DNA of 64,000 nucleotides, taken from positions 1-64,000 of the forward strand of contig RFON01000009.1 of assembly GCA_009926625.1 (NCBI GenBank). The letters run 5' to 3'. This stretch comes from Planctomycetota bacterium (GTDB lineage Bacteria > Planctomycetota > Phycisphaerae > Phycisphaerales > SM1A02). The notes under the pieces are model-generated. The model had not been told where the DNA came from and did not search any database. It saw nothing but the letters and a program-made list of their open reading frames with translations. Numbering within the stretch: the first letter of the stretch is position 1; each line of letters starts with the position of its first letter. Positions 32,691 through 41,001 of this stretch are shown in pieces. A program made the translations under genes and the position numbers.

Positions 32691-33827
32691 TCAGACGGAA
32701 CTCTTCCTCCACACGACACGCTGCACATAGTCGGTGTAGCTGTGAATGATTCGCACCACCTTTTCCGATACGTTGGGCGCGCTGTAGTCGCCAACGCGCA
32801 GCAGGGTGCGTTCCGCTCCGCGAGACTGCGACCGAAGGATCTCGAGCCCCTGCATCACCCGCTCCGTGCTGAGGCCAACCATCATGACGGCTGCCTCTTC
32901 CATTCCCTCGGGGCGCTCGTGCGCTTCGCGGATGTTGAGTGCTGGAAAATTCAGGATGGACGACTCTTCGTTGATCGTCCCGCTGTCTGAGAGAACTGCT
33001 CGCGCGGACTGTTGCAGCCTGACATAATCGCTGAAACCAAGCGGCTTCAGCAGGCGGATGTCGGGATCGAAACGGCTGCCTGTCGCATCCACCCGCTTCT
33101 GCGTCCTCGGATGGGTGGACACGATGACAGGCATCGCGTGATGCGCCGCGACTGCATTGAGCATCGCCACGAGCCGCGCAAAGCTCGCATCACCGTCGAC
33201 GTTTTCCTCGCGATGGGCACTGACCATGAAGTACTGCCCCTCACGCAGTTCAAGGCGCTTGAGCACATCCGAGGCGTCAATCTTGGCCTTGTAGTGATGC
33301 AGCACTTCGTACATCGGGCTGCCCGTCTTGATCACCATGTCCGGCGGCAATCCCTCTGCCAAGAGGTACTCGCGTGCAATCGAGCTGTAGGTCAGGTTGA
33401 CATCCGCCGTGTGGTCGACGATCCGTCGATTGATCTCCTCGGGCACTCGTTGGTCAAAGCACCGATTCCCAGCCTCCATGTGGAACACGGGGATCTTTCT
33501 TCGCTTGGCGGGCAGGACCGCGAGACAACTGTTGGTGTCACCGAGCACCAAGAGGGCATCGGGGCGGACCGTGTCGAGCACTCGGTCCACTGCGATGATG
33601 ACTTTGCCAATGGTTTCCGCGGCTGATGCCCCGGCTGCATCGAGGAAGTGATCAGGCTTTCGAATCCCCAGGTCCTCGAAGAAGATCTGGTTGAGCTCGT
33701 AGTCGTAGTTTTGTCCCGTGTGAATCAAGGTGTGGGCACAGTGCTCGTCCAACTTTGCCATTACACGCGACAGCCTGATGATCTCTGGGCGAGTCCCAAC
33801 GACGGTTGCAACCTTGAGTTTCGTCAT
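32691..33827 (-). CDS. fnlC: UDP-N-acetylglucosamine 2-epimerase-type enzyme, FnlC/WbjD/CapG
   Basis: This 378-residue GT-B-fold epimerase has VGTRPEIIRLSRVMAKL, GDTNSCLAVLPAKRRKIPVF, and FHMEAGNRCFDQRVPEEINR with the catalytic Glu and Asp. The 'AGNRCFDQRVPEE' form is typical of FnlC, CapG and WbjD, which act last in UDP-L-FucNAc synthesis, not of WecB. It lies one base after fnlB, with fnlA before that, completing the pathway. The ATG at 33827 is used because the product then begins at the first beta strand. Confidence 0.92.
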   Translation of the reverse strand: MTKLKVATVVGTRPEIIRLSRVMAKLDEHCAHTLIHTGQNYDYELNQIFFEDLGIRKPDHFLDAAGASAAETIGKVIIAVDRVLDTVRPDALLVLGDTNSCLAVLPAKRRKIPVFHMEAGNRCFDQRVPEEINRRIVDHTADVNLTYSSIAREYLLAEGLPPDMVIKTGSPMYEVLHHYKAKIDASDVLKRLELREGQYFMVSAHREENVDGDASFARLVAMLNAVAAHHAMPVIVSTHPRTQKRVDATGSRFDPDIRLLKPLGFSDYVRLQQSARAVLSDSGTINEESSILNFPALNIREAHERPEGMEEAAVMMVGLSTERVMQGLEILRSQSRGAERTLLRVGDYSAPNVSEKVVRIIHSYTDYVQRVVWRKSSV

Positions 33828-33828
33828 G

Positions 33829-34950
33829 TCAAACCTTTGCAGTGATCGTGTCGGGATGCTCTCGGTCAAAGCGCTCATTCGCCCAGAGCAGCACCACGAG
33901 TTCATCTTGGCCCGTGTTCGTGATGTCGTGCGCCCAGCCTGGCACGGTATCCACGATCCGCAACTCTTCACCAGAAACATCAAGGGTGAAGCGCTCTCCA
34001 GTCACCACATGCCTGAAGCCGAATCGCGCGTTGCCGCGAACCACGAGGAACTTCTCATTCTTCGTGTGGTGGTAGTGACCGCCTCGTGTGATTCCAGGAT
34101 GCGCGGTGAAGAAGGACACTTGCCCAGAGTCGGTGGTACGCAGCATCTCTGCGAACACGCCTCGTGGATCGCCATGCTTCACAATTGGATAGGAGAACTC
34201 CTCAGGCGGGATCGCACTCAGGTAGGTGGCATACAGCGCGCGCATCAAGCCAATCCCCACGCGCTCCACTCCGAGGGTCTTTCGATCCTTGTGAAACCCT
34301 TCGATTGCCGACGCGATCTCTCCCACGGTGGTCGAGTAAACAGGCGTCACCGACCTGTAGGGACCGCCAGACACTGACTGTCCCTCCAGAAGTGCCGTCG
34401 ACAGCGTGATCCAACTGGACACGACATCGTCCACATAGACAAGTTGAAGCGGAGCACTCGGATCATGAATGGTGATCGGCAGCCCGCGGGCAATGTTGTG
34501 GCAGAATGTCGCGACCGCCGAGTTGTAGTTCGGTCTGCACCACTTGCCAAACACATTTGGCAGCCTGTACATGTGCAACCAGCGCATCGGATCACGGCTC
34601 GCAGCGAGCAGCGCAGCCTCCGCTGCACGCTTGCTCTGACCGTAGGGGTTGTCCCGTTCCGCCTGAATCGACGAAGCGAGTATCACGGGCACGGGCTGCG
34701 CCCTCGCTGCCACGAGGCTTGCAACCCGCGCCGTCAAGTCCCGATTCCCAACCATGAACTCGGCGGGATCCTGCGGACGATTCACGCCCGCAAGATGGAA
34801 CACGATGTCACATGCAGCCACTGCGTCGACAAGTTGCTGGTCCGATGAGCGCCGCCCAATTCGAATCACCTCTCGGCCAGCCGCTTCCTCCAAGCGAACG
34901 CACAGATTCGTTCCGATGAATCCGTCGCTGCCTGTGACGAGCGCGCGCAT
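33829..34950 (-). CDS. fnlB: Bifunctional UDP-sugar 3-epimerase/4-reductase, FnlB/CapF/WbjC
   Basis: This 373-residue protein joins an N-terminal SDR domain (TGSDGFIG at 6-13, the Tyr-x-x-x-Lys pair in YGQSK at about 110) with a C-terminal cupin from about residue 245 (GGHYHHTKNEKF as metal site, VPGWAHDI). In CapF the cupin does C3 epimerisation and the SDR does NADPH-dependent C4 reduction, giving UDP-N-acetyl-6-deoxy-L-talosamine. It lies 3 bases after fnlA and 1 base before fnlC. Confidence 0.93.
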   Translation of the reverse strand: MRALVTGSDGFIGTNLCVRLEEAAGREVIRIGRRSSDQQLVDAVAACDIVFHLAGVNRPQDPAEFMVGNRDLTARVASLVAARAQPVPVILASSIQAERDNPYGQSKRAAEAALLAASRDPMRWLHMYRLPNVFGKWCRPNYNSAVATFCHNIARGLPITIHDPSAPLQLVYVDDVVSSWITLSTALLEGQSVSGGPYRSVTPVYSTTVGEIASAIEGFHKDRKTLGVERVGIGLMRALYATYLSAIPPEEFSYPIVKHGDPRGVFAEMLRTTDSGQVSFFTAHPGITRGGHYHHTKNEKFLVVRGNARFGFRHVVTGERFTLDVSGEELRIVDTVPGWAHDITNTGQDELVVLLWANERFDREHPDTITAKV

Positions 34951-34953
34951 CGC

Positions 34954-35988
34954 TCAGTCGACCACCTGGGGTGTCCTACCCTCCACGATGTCGCGCATGA
35001 AGTCCAACTTGAGCAACAAGCGCTTCATCCCCTCGAGATCCAATCGCGCGGTGTTGTGTGAGTTGTAATCCTCGCTCACGGCAAGTTTCGCCTGACCCTC
35101 GTCGAAGAACTTGCCGTAGTTGAGATCGCGCATGTCGGGGCGAACTCGGTAATAGTCCTTCAAATCCTCCGAAGCAAGCATCTCCTCACGACTCAGGAGG
35201 GTCTCGTAGAGCTTTTCGCCATGGCGCGTACCGATGACACGGATGGGGTGATCAGGCTTCGACATCAATTCCACGATTGCACGAGCCAAGGTGGCGATCG
35301 TGGCGGCAGGAGCCTTCTGGACGAAAATGTCCCCGTTGCTTCCGTGCTCAAAGGCGAAAAGCACCAAGTCCACCGCGTCGTCGAGCGTCATCATGAAGCG
35401 GGTCATATCCGGATCGGTGATGGTGATCGGCTCGCCGACCATGACCTGACTGACGAACAGCGGAATCACGGAACCGCGGGATGCCATCACATTCCCGTAC
35501 CTCGTCCCGCACGCAGTCATCCCACTTCCAGCAAGCGTCCGTGCCTTGGCAATCATGACCTTTTCCATCATCGCCTTGGAGATGCCCATCGCATTGATTG
35601 GATAGACCGCCTTGTCGGTGCTCAGGCATACAAGCCGCGACACCCCACAGTTGACCGCCGCCTCCAGCACATTCTCGATGCCGAAGATGTTCGTCTTCAC
35701 CGCCTCGAGCGGAAAGAACTCGCAGGACGGCACCTGCTTCAGCGCTGCGGCATTGAAAACGAAGTCAACGCCCCGCATCGCGTTCAAGACACTTCCGTAG
35801 TCACGGACATCGCCTATCAGGAAGCGGAGCTTCTTGTCCTGGTAGCGCTTCCGGCAGTCATCCTGTTTCTTCTCGTCGCGGCTGAAGATCCGAATCTCGC
35901 CGATGTCGCTCTTCAGGAATCGGCGCATCACGGCATTGCCGAAGGATCCGGTGCCGCCAGTGACAAGGAGTACTTTGTCTTTGAACAT
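34954..35988 (-). CDS. fnlA: UDP-GlcNAc 4,6-dehydratase (5-inverting), FnlA/CapE/WbjB
   Basis: This 344-residue SDR has the cofactor motif TGGTGSFG (10-17) and the atypical active-site pair Met134-x-x-x-Lys138 (AMGISKAM) in place of Tyr-x-x-x-Lys, a known feature of CapE-type enzymes. FSRDEKKQDDCRKRY and the TRYGNVMASRGSVIP segment are diagnostic. It converts UDP-GlcNAc to the 4-keto-6-deoxy-L-arabino sugar, the first step to UDP-L-FucNAc. It heads a run fnlA-fnlB-fnlC-GT4/GT4-GT2. Confidence 0.94.
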   Translation of the reverse strand: MFKDKVLLVTGGTGSFGNAVMRRFLKSDIGEIRIFSRDEKKQDDCRKRYQDKKLRFLIGDVRDYGSVLNAMRGVDFVFNAAALKQVPSCEFFPLEAVKTNIFGIENVLEAAVNCGVSRLVCLSTDKAVYPINAMGISKAMMEKVMIAKARTLAGSGMTACGTRYGNVMASRGSVIPLFVSQVMVGEPITITDPDMTRFMMTLDDAVDLVLFAFEHGSNGDIFVQKAPAATIATLARAIVELMSKPDHPIRVIGTRHGEKLYETLLSREEMLASEDLKDYYRVRPDMRDLNYGKFFDEGQAKLAVSEDYNSHNTARLDLEGMKRLLLKLDFMRDIVEGRTPQVVD

Positions 35989-36023
35989 TCGAGCAATTGC
36001 CTTGAAGGAAGTCGTTCGAACCG

Positions 36024-36029
36024 ATCATA
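36024..36029 (-). promoter_or_regulatory. Possible -10 box before fnlA
   Basis: TATGAT on the minus strand lies 35 bases before the fnlA start in the 91-base gap after the upstream glycosyltransferase. No clear -35 accompanies it, so the call is tentative. Confidence 0.3.
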
Positions 36030-36079
36030 ACTCAGCGTCCATTCGTGCGGGCGGTTCGGGAGCGGGGACGTGGCTGGCG

Positions 36080-37207
36080 TCACGCCTCGGCTATAGCCCT
36101 GCGTCGATTCGCTCGCGCCTCGTCCACGATCGACAGGAACTGACGCAGTCGCGCCTCGGGCGTGTGCTGCGCGACACAATCCCTGATACTCGATTGCAGT
36201 GAATCGAACTGCGCCTGCGCCTGCTGAATCATCGACTCAGCATTTTCTTCGTCAAGCCTGAACACGAAGGGCTCCTTGGCAAAGTGCGGCATTCCAGTGA
36301 TCAGCAGCGGCAGTCCGCATGCAAGAAGTTGGAGCGCCTTGTTGGGCAGGACAATCGCGTCGCAACCCTCAACGCCGGACTTGAATGGAATCAGACCGCC
36401 GATGACCTCAGCCATCGGCAATTGATCAAGCGTCGCTGACTCCCTGTTGCGCACATTGATCATGCCCGCGAACAATGGATGTTTCAGCAGTGACTTGACC
36501 TTTGGCCCAACCATCCAGATCTCCACGGATGGCATTCGATGCTGCAGCGTGACGGCGAGGTTGTGGACGAAGTCCAAGTCCACGCGCCAGTCAACAAAGC
36601 CCCAATACAGCAGGATCCTCCGATGGCCGCCTGGCGATGGCGTTGTCCGACTGGGACCAGCCCAAGGCAAAAACAGGTGGGGTCTGGAGTATTCCCGCAA
36701 CTGGTCTGCAATCACCACCGAGGGAGTGAGAACCGCATCGCTGCTCCGACATGTCTCGCGCTGCGCATGCAGGAGGGAGGCGCGACATCCAGGCAACGCG
36801 CGCGACACAAAGTCATCATTGATGACCGTGATGATCGGGTTCTTGGGGAACGCATCACGCAAGAAGCAGTACTCATAGTTGAAGTTGACGATTACATCAC
36901 TCGAAGTCGGGCCGAGCGGTTCGAGGGCGGCGTGGATCGACGGCACCGTCCACATTGCATTGAGGGCCCTGACCGCTGCCGACACCCTGATTCGATGATG
37001 AACGAGCTCCCTGTGGCGAAACAGCGAAACCCCACGTTCCACTGGACTGCCCACCTTTTCGATGCCGAATCGCCAAGGCCGCTGAGCCACAATCACCTGA
37101 CGGCCAGATGCGGCGAGCAGGCGAGCCAACTGGTGCCTCAGACGGGGCGGTTCGTTCCACTCAGTCTTGGTGAACAGGATGAAGCGCTCACCAGACAGTT
37201 CAGTCAT
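36080..37207 (-). CDS. Glycosyltransferase-like GT-B protein (paralogue A)
   Basis: This 375-residue protein has the two-lobed GT-B pattern: an N-terminal lobe with NEPPRLRHQLARLLAASG and ITVINDDFVSRALPG, and a C-terminal lobe with RRILLYWGFVDWRVDLDFV and ALQLLACGLPLLITGMPHFA (about 290-309), the nucleotide-sugar binding part. It shares many exact segments with the gene at 39876-40976. I cannot name a donor. It lies 17 bases after the DegT-type aminotransferase gene. Confidence 0.78.
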   Translation of the reverse strand: MTELSGERFILFTKTEWNEPPRLRHQLARLLAASGRQVIVAQRPWRFGIEKVGSPVERGVSLFRHRELVHHRIRVSAAVRALNAMWTVPSIHAALEPLGPTSSDVIVNFNYEYCFLRDAFPKNPIITVINDDFVSRALPGCRASLLHAQRETCRSSDAVLTPSVVIADQLREYSRPHLFLPWAGPSRTTPSPGGHRRILLYWGFVDWRVDLDFVHNLAVTLQHRMPSVEIWMVGPKVKSLLKHPLFAGMINVRNRESATLDQLPMAEVIGGLIPFKSGVEGCDAIVLPNKALQLLACGLPLLITGMPHFAKEPFVFRLDEENAESMIQQAQAQFDSLQSSIRDCVAQHTPEARLRQFLSIVDEARANRRRAIAEA

Positions 37208-37223
37208 TGGACGCTCGGATCAA

Positions 37224-38321
37224 TCAAGCCCCGACGCTCGAAACAACATGCACCACATGCCGCACCATCTCCTCGGTCATCTCTGGATAGATGGGGATGG
37301 AGAGGATGCGGCTCTGGTTATGGAACGCATTTGGGAAATCCGCGGGCGAGTGATTCAGGCGCGCGTACGCCGGGTAGTACGGCAGCGCTTTCGAGTAGTT
37401 CAGCATCGTCGAGATGCCCGCCTTGTTCAGGTGCTGCTGCAGCGCATCGCGGTTCTCGCTGCGAATGACATAGAGGTGATACACATGCGTGCGGTCGCGC
37501 GCGATCTTCGGCGTGCGAACCGCTGCATGCGGCGCGAACAGCGCGTCGTACTGCGCAGCCACGCGCCTACGCCCCTCCGTCCAGCGACCAAGGTGCGGCA
37601 ACTTCACCGACAGGATCGCAGCTTGCAGACCATCGAGCCTGCTGTTGATCCCCTCGATCTTGTGCTCACCCTTGCCACCGTGCCGCGCATACAACTCGCA
37701 CCACTCGGCCAGCTTGCTGTTGTTGGTCACCAGCGCGCCCGCATCGCCCATCGCACCAAGATTCTTGCCCGGATAGAAGCTGAAGCTTGCGGCGATGCCC
37801 ATCGTGCCCACCTTGCGCCCCTTGTACTCAGCCATGTGCGCCTGCGCGCAGTCTTCGATCACCCAGAGCCCGCGCCGCTTCGCGATCTCAAGGATCGGGT
37901 CCATGTCCGCAGGCTGCCCGTACAGATGGACGGGGATGATTCCCACCGTTCGTGGCGTGATCTTCGACTCGATCTGCGCCGGATCGATCGTGAATGTCTC
38001 CGCATCCGTATCGCAGAAGACCACCTTGCCTCCCGCCTGCGTGATGGTCTCCGATGTCGAGATCCACGAGTGTGCCGTCGTGATCACTTCGTCCCCAAGC
38101 TTGATGCCGAGTCCCTGCATCAGGATGTAGATCGCATCCGTTCCATTGGCGCAACTCACGCAGTGCTTCACGCCCACCGCTGTGGCGAACTGCTGCTCGA
38201 AGTCCGTCACGAACTTGCTTCGGATGAACGCCGACTCGCGGATCACCGACGCGATGGCTTCATCGATCTCGCTCTTGATCCCGAGGTACTGCGCGTGCAG
38301 GTCGACAAACGGAACATTCAT
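37224..38321 (-). CDS. wbpE: DegT/DnrJ/EryC1 sugar aminotransferase, WbpE-like
   Basis: This 365-residue PLP enzyme has the VPFVDLHAQYLGIKSEI start, SCANGTDAIYI (phosphate binding), ITTAHSWIST, VIEDCAQAHMA and the PLP lysine in SFYPGKNLGAMGDAG (about 177-191). Beside WbpB- and WbpD-like genes it should aminate the 3-keto group of UDP-2-acetamido-3-keto-glucuronate using glutamate. The start codon overlaps the acetyltransferase stop (ATGA), so gene order is wbpB-wbpD-wbpE. Confidence 0.88.
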   Translation of the reverse strand: MNVPFVDLHAQYLGIKSEIDEAIASVIRESAFIRSKFVTDFEQQFATAVGVKHCVSCANGTDAIYILMQGLGIKLGDEVITTAHSWISTSETITQAGGKVVFCDTDAETFTIDPAQIESKITPRTVGIIPVHLYGQPADMDPILEIAKRRGLWVIEDCAQAHMAEYKGRKVGTMGIAASFSFYPGKNLGAMGDAGALVTNNSKLAEWCELYARHGGKGEHKIEGINSRLDGLQAAILSVKLPHLGRWTEGRRRVAAQYDALFAPHAAVRTPKIARDRTHVYHLYVIRSENRDALQQHLNKAGISTMLNYSKALPYYPAYARLNHSPADFPNAFHNQSRILSIPIYPEMTEEMVRHVVHVVSSVGA

Positions 38322-38797
38322 GGAGACTTCCCTTCGATCGCTCTCAAGAGGCGTGCTGGATTGCCCGCATAGATGCCTGGCTTGTTGATGTCCTTCGTGA
38401 CGACGGCACCCGCCCCGACGACCACATCGTCGCAGATGCTCACCGGCAGGATCGTCGCGTTCGACCCGATCGACACCCGTGATCCGATCGTGGTCGATCG
38501 CCACAGCGACTTGTCGCCGCGCGCTGGCCCACCCTTGGCGAACACATCGTTGATGAACATCACGCCGTGACCGATGAAGCAGTCATCGCCGATGGTGACC
38601 AGTTCACAGACGAAGGCGTGCGACTGCACCTTGCAGCGCGCACCTACCACCACATCCCGCTGGATCTCGACGAACGGTCCGATGAAGCAGTCATCACCGA
38701 TCGAGCAGCCGTAGATGTTCACCGGCTGCACCACCTTGACTCGTTCGCCAAAGCGGACATCGACGACTCCACTCTGCAGCAGCCGCGGTTCACCCAT
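38318..38797 (-). CDS. wbpD: Hexapeptide-repeat N-acetyltransferase, WbpD-like
   Basis: This 159-residue left-handed beta-helix protein has repeated hexapeptides (IGDDCFIGPFVEIQRDVV, IGDDCFIGHGVMF, IGSRVSIGSNATIL, ICDDVVVGAGAVV) and ends with AGNPARLL, as in WbpD. Its predicted role is acetyl-CoA-dependent acetylation of the 3-amino group to give UDP-GlcNAc3NAcA. The ATG at 38797 overlaps the wbpB stop by 8 bases. An ATG at 38860 would add 21 residues read over wbpB and is less likely. Confidence 0.88.
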   Translation of the reverse strand: MGEPRLLQSGVVDVRFGERVKVVQPVNIYGCSIGDDCFIGPFVEIQRDVVVGARCKVQSHAFVCELVTIGDDCFIGHGVMFINDVFAKGGPARGDKSLWRSTTIGSRVSIGSNATILPVSICDDVVVGAGAVVTKDINKPGIYAGNPARLLRAIEGKSP

Positions 38798-39854
38798 GGC
38801 GATGCCCAAGTCGGCAGCGTGAAGGTCGGAAGTGCAGCGACACTTCCTTCCCCGTCTCAATCGACTCGTAGATCGCTGAAATCAGTTCCAAGCTCTTGCG
38901 ACCTGCGAGTCCATCCACCAGCTGCGATGTCCCCTCGCGAATGCTCTTGACCACATGGTCGTAGTACGCCTGATGTCCGAACCCGTACACGCTTGGCGGG
39001 TTGACCGAGTACTTCGCCAGCACTTCCTCATCACCCGCTTCCTTCTTCGCGAAGTTCCAAGTCAGCATTTCATTCACCGCGAAGCCCCCGATCACGACCG
39101 TCCCGCCTTCACCGAGGATCGAGATGGATCCCTCAAGGTCCTTTGGCCGCGCAGCGGTCGTTGCTTCGATGACGCCGAGCGCACCATTCATGAACCGCAG
39201 CGCGACGACTGCCGTGTCTTCGGTCTCGATGTCCACGAGTGCGGTGCGGCTCATCGCAAACACCGACTCCACATCGCCCATCATCCATTCCAGCAAGTCG
39301 ACATGGTGGCTCGCTTGATTCGTCAGCACACCGCCATCGAGCGCCCAAGTCCCCCGCCACTTGTCCTGCTTGTAGTACGACTGGTCGCGGCACCACCGCA
39401 CGCGGACCGTTCCCATGACCAGTTTCCCGAATCGCCCTGCCTCGAGCGCCTGCCGAAGCTTCACGACCGGCACATTCAAACGGTTCTGCTTCACCACGAA
39501 GAGCCGCACCCGTGCCGCGTCGCAGGCCGCAATCATGCGGTCCGCATCGCCAAGCGTTAGCGCCATCGGCTTTTCCACCATGATGTGCTTCCCATGCCGC
39601 GCAAGCGCCACCACATGCTCCGCATGCAAGCCGCTTTCCGTCAGCACCACTGCCACATCGACCTTCTCTCGGTCCATCATGTCGTGCATGTCGGAGTACG
39701 CGGGGACCCCGAACTGCTTCCCGATCGCCTCGGCACGACTGCGCACAACATCGCATACCGCCGACAGCTGGGCACCTTCGATCTGGTTATGACCAAGCAG
39801 TTCCGAATGCCGCTTCGCGATGCGACCACAGCCGATGAGGGCGAACTTCAGCAT
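38790..39854 (-). CDS. wbpB: Gfo/Idh/MocA oxidoreductase, WbpB-like
   Basis: This 354-residue NAD-dependent dehydrogenase has the Rossmann motif LIGCGRIAKRH (about 6-16), HIMVEKPMALTL (about 88-99) with the Glu-Lys-Pro signature, and WALDGGVLTNQASHHVDLLE (about 170-189). With WbpD and WbpE it should oxidise C3 of UDP-GlcNAc-uronate. The WbpA enzyme making that uronate is not in the window. Following genes are coupled by overlaps. Confidence 0.9.
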   Translation of the reverse strand: MLKFALIGCGRIAKRHSELLGHNQIEGAQLSAVCDVVRSRAEAIGKQFGVPAYSDMHDMMDREKVDVAVVLTESGLHAEHVVALARHGKHIMVEKPMALTLGDADRMIAACDAARVRLFVVKQNRLNVPVVKLRQALEAGRFGKLVMGTVRVRWCRDQSYYKQDKWRGTWALDGGVLTNQASHHVDLLEWMMGDVESVFAMSRTALVDIETEDTAVVALRFMNGALGVIEATTAARPKDLEGSISILGEGGTVVIGGFAVNEMLTWNFAKKEAGDEEVLAKYSVNPPSVYGFGHQAYYDHVVKSIREGTSQLVDGLAGRKSLELISAIYESIETGKEVSLHFRPSRCRLGHRHG

Positions 39855-39875
39855 GGGGAGAGAAGGATAGTCCCA

Positions 39876-40976
39876 TCAACCCGAGTCCGCCTTGGCGAAG
39901 CCGAGTTGCCTGAGTCGGTCACGAGGACTTTGCGACTCGACAAAGGCTTGCACCAACGGCTGCCAGTCCGCAAAGTGGTCCCTGACTCGATCCAAACACT
40001 CCCGTACTTCGCCGTCTTCGCCAAGACGGAGGATGAACGGTTGGCGCAGAAATGCCGGCATGCCTGAGATCAAGAGCGGCAATCCACAGGCCAGTAACTG
40101 CATGGTCTTGTTTGCCATCGTGATGGCCTTCGTGTGCGGTGCACCACCGTACGGGATGACCGCGGCAAGGATTGAGTCAATCGGCAGATCGTCAAGCGGA
40201 GTTGCGGGATGGATCTCGACCTGCGGAAACTGCGTGAGCAAGGTTGTCATCCTGCGCCGTCGATCGGATCGCTCGGTTGGTCCAACGAACAGGACCTTCC
40301 AATCTGGCCCTCGACGAACGCACTCCTCGGAAAGCTGCCGTACCACATCCACATCGATGGCGGTGTCGACGGAACCCCAGAACAACAACGCCTTTCGCGA
40401 ATTCACATCTGCACGGGGAGCGCGATACTGACGCACGGCCCACGGAAGGAACAGCTCACAGGGAGACCACTGCTGCAGGCGAGTGACGAGCGGGGTGGAT
40501 ACGGCAAGCACTTGATCACTGACCTGACAGGTTGCCCGCAGCGCGCGCGCCACATGTCCAAACCACGGAAAGTGTGACTGCGCTTCGAAGTCATCGTGGA
40601 TCAAGGTGATCAGGCGCTGACGAGGAAAGACATCGCGCAGGAACGCCCCGTCGTACAAGAAGTTGATGACCACGGCATCGTTGGACCAACCCAGTTCGTC
40701 GCGTCTTGACTGCAACACCCACCGACTGAATGTTGCGTTACCCCAAGCAATCGGTGGCACCACACGAAGTTGGGCATGCAGCAGGCACTTCGTTTGGACA
40801 ATCGCAAAGTCCTTGGTCACTTCCCTGATGGGGCACGGTTGTCGCACCCACGGCATGCATGGTCGTTCAAAGAATGCCACACGAACCCCGTGGTCCATCA
40901 GTAACCGTGCGACTTGGTGCCGAATGCGTGGAGGCTCCTCCCACCGTGAGTTCGTGATGAGGAAGGCTTCAGCCAT
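39876..40976 (-). CDS. Glycosyltransferase-like GT-B protein (paralogue B)
   Basis: This 366-residue protein is homologous to the gene at 36080-37207 along its length. Shared pieces include EEPPRIRHQVARLLMDHG, VVINFLYDGAFLRDVFP, LFLPWA, ALLFWGSVDTAIDVDVV and MQLLACGLPLLISGMPAFL (about 292-310). It is probably a glycosyltransferase acting on a related acceptor. A GTG at 40994 would add six residues; neither start has a clear Shine-Dalgarno. It precedes wbpB by 21 bases. Confidence 0.78.
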   Translation of the reverse strand: MAEAFLITNSRWEEPPRIRHQVARLLMDHGVRVAFFERPCMPWVRQPCPIREVTKDFAIVQTKCLLHAQLRVVPPIAWGNATFSRWVLQSRRDELGWSNDAVVINFLYDGAFLRDVFPRQRLITLIHDDFEAQSHFPWFGHVARALRATCQVSDQVLAVSTPLVTRLQQWSPCELFLPWAVRQYRAPRADVNSRKALLFWGSVDTAIDVDVVRQLSEECVRRGPDWKVLFVGPTERSDRRRRMTTLLTQFPQVEIHPATPLDDLPIDSILAAVIPYGGAPHTKAITMANKTMQLLACGLPLLISGMPAFLRQPFILRLGEDGEVRECLDRVRDHFADWQPLVQAFVESQSPRDRLRQLGFAKADSG

Positions 40977-41001
40977 GTTTCTGGGGGGCAACACCGCCCG
41001 A

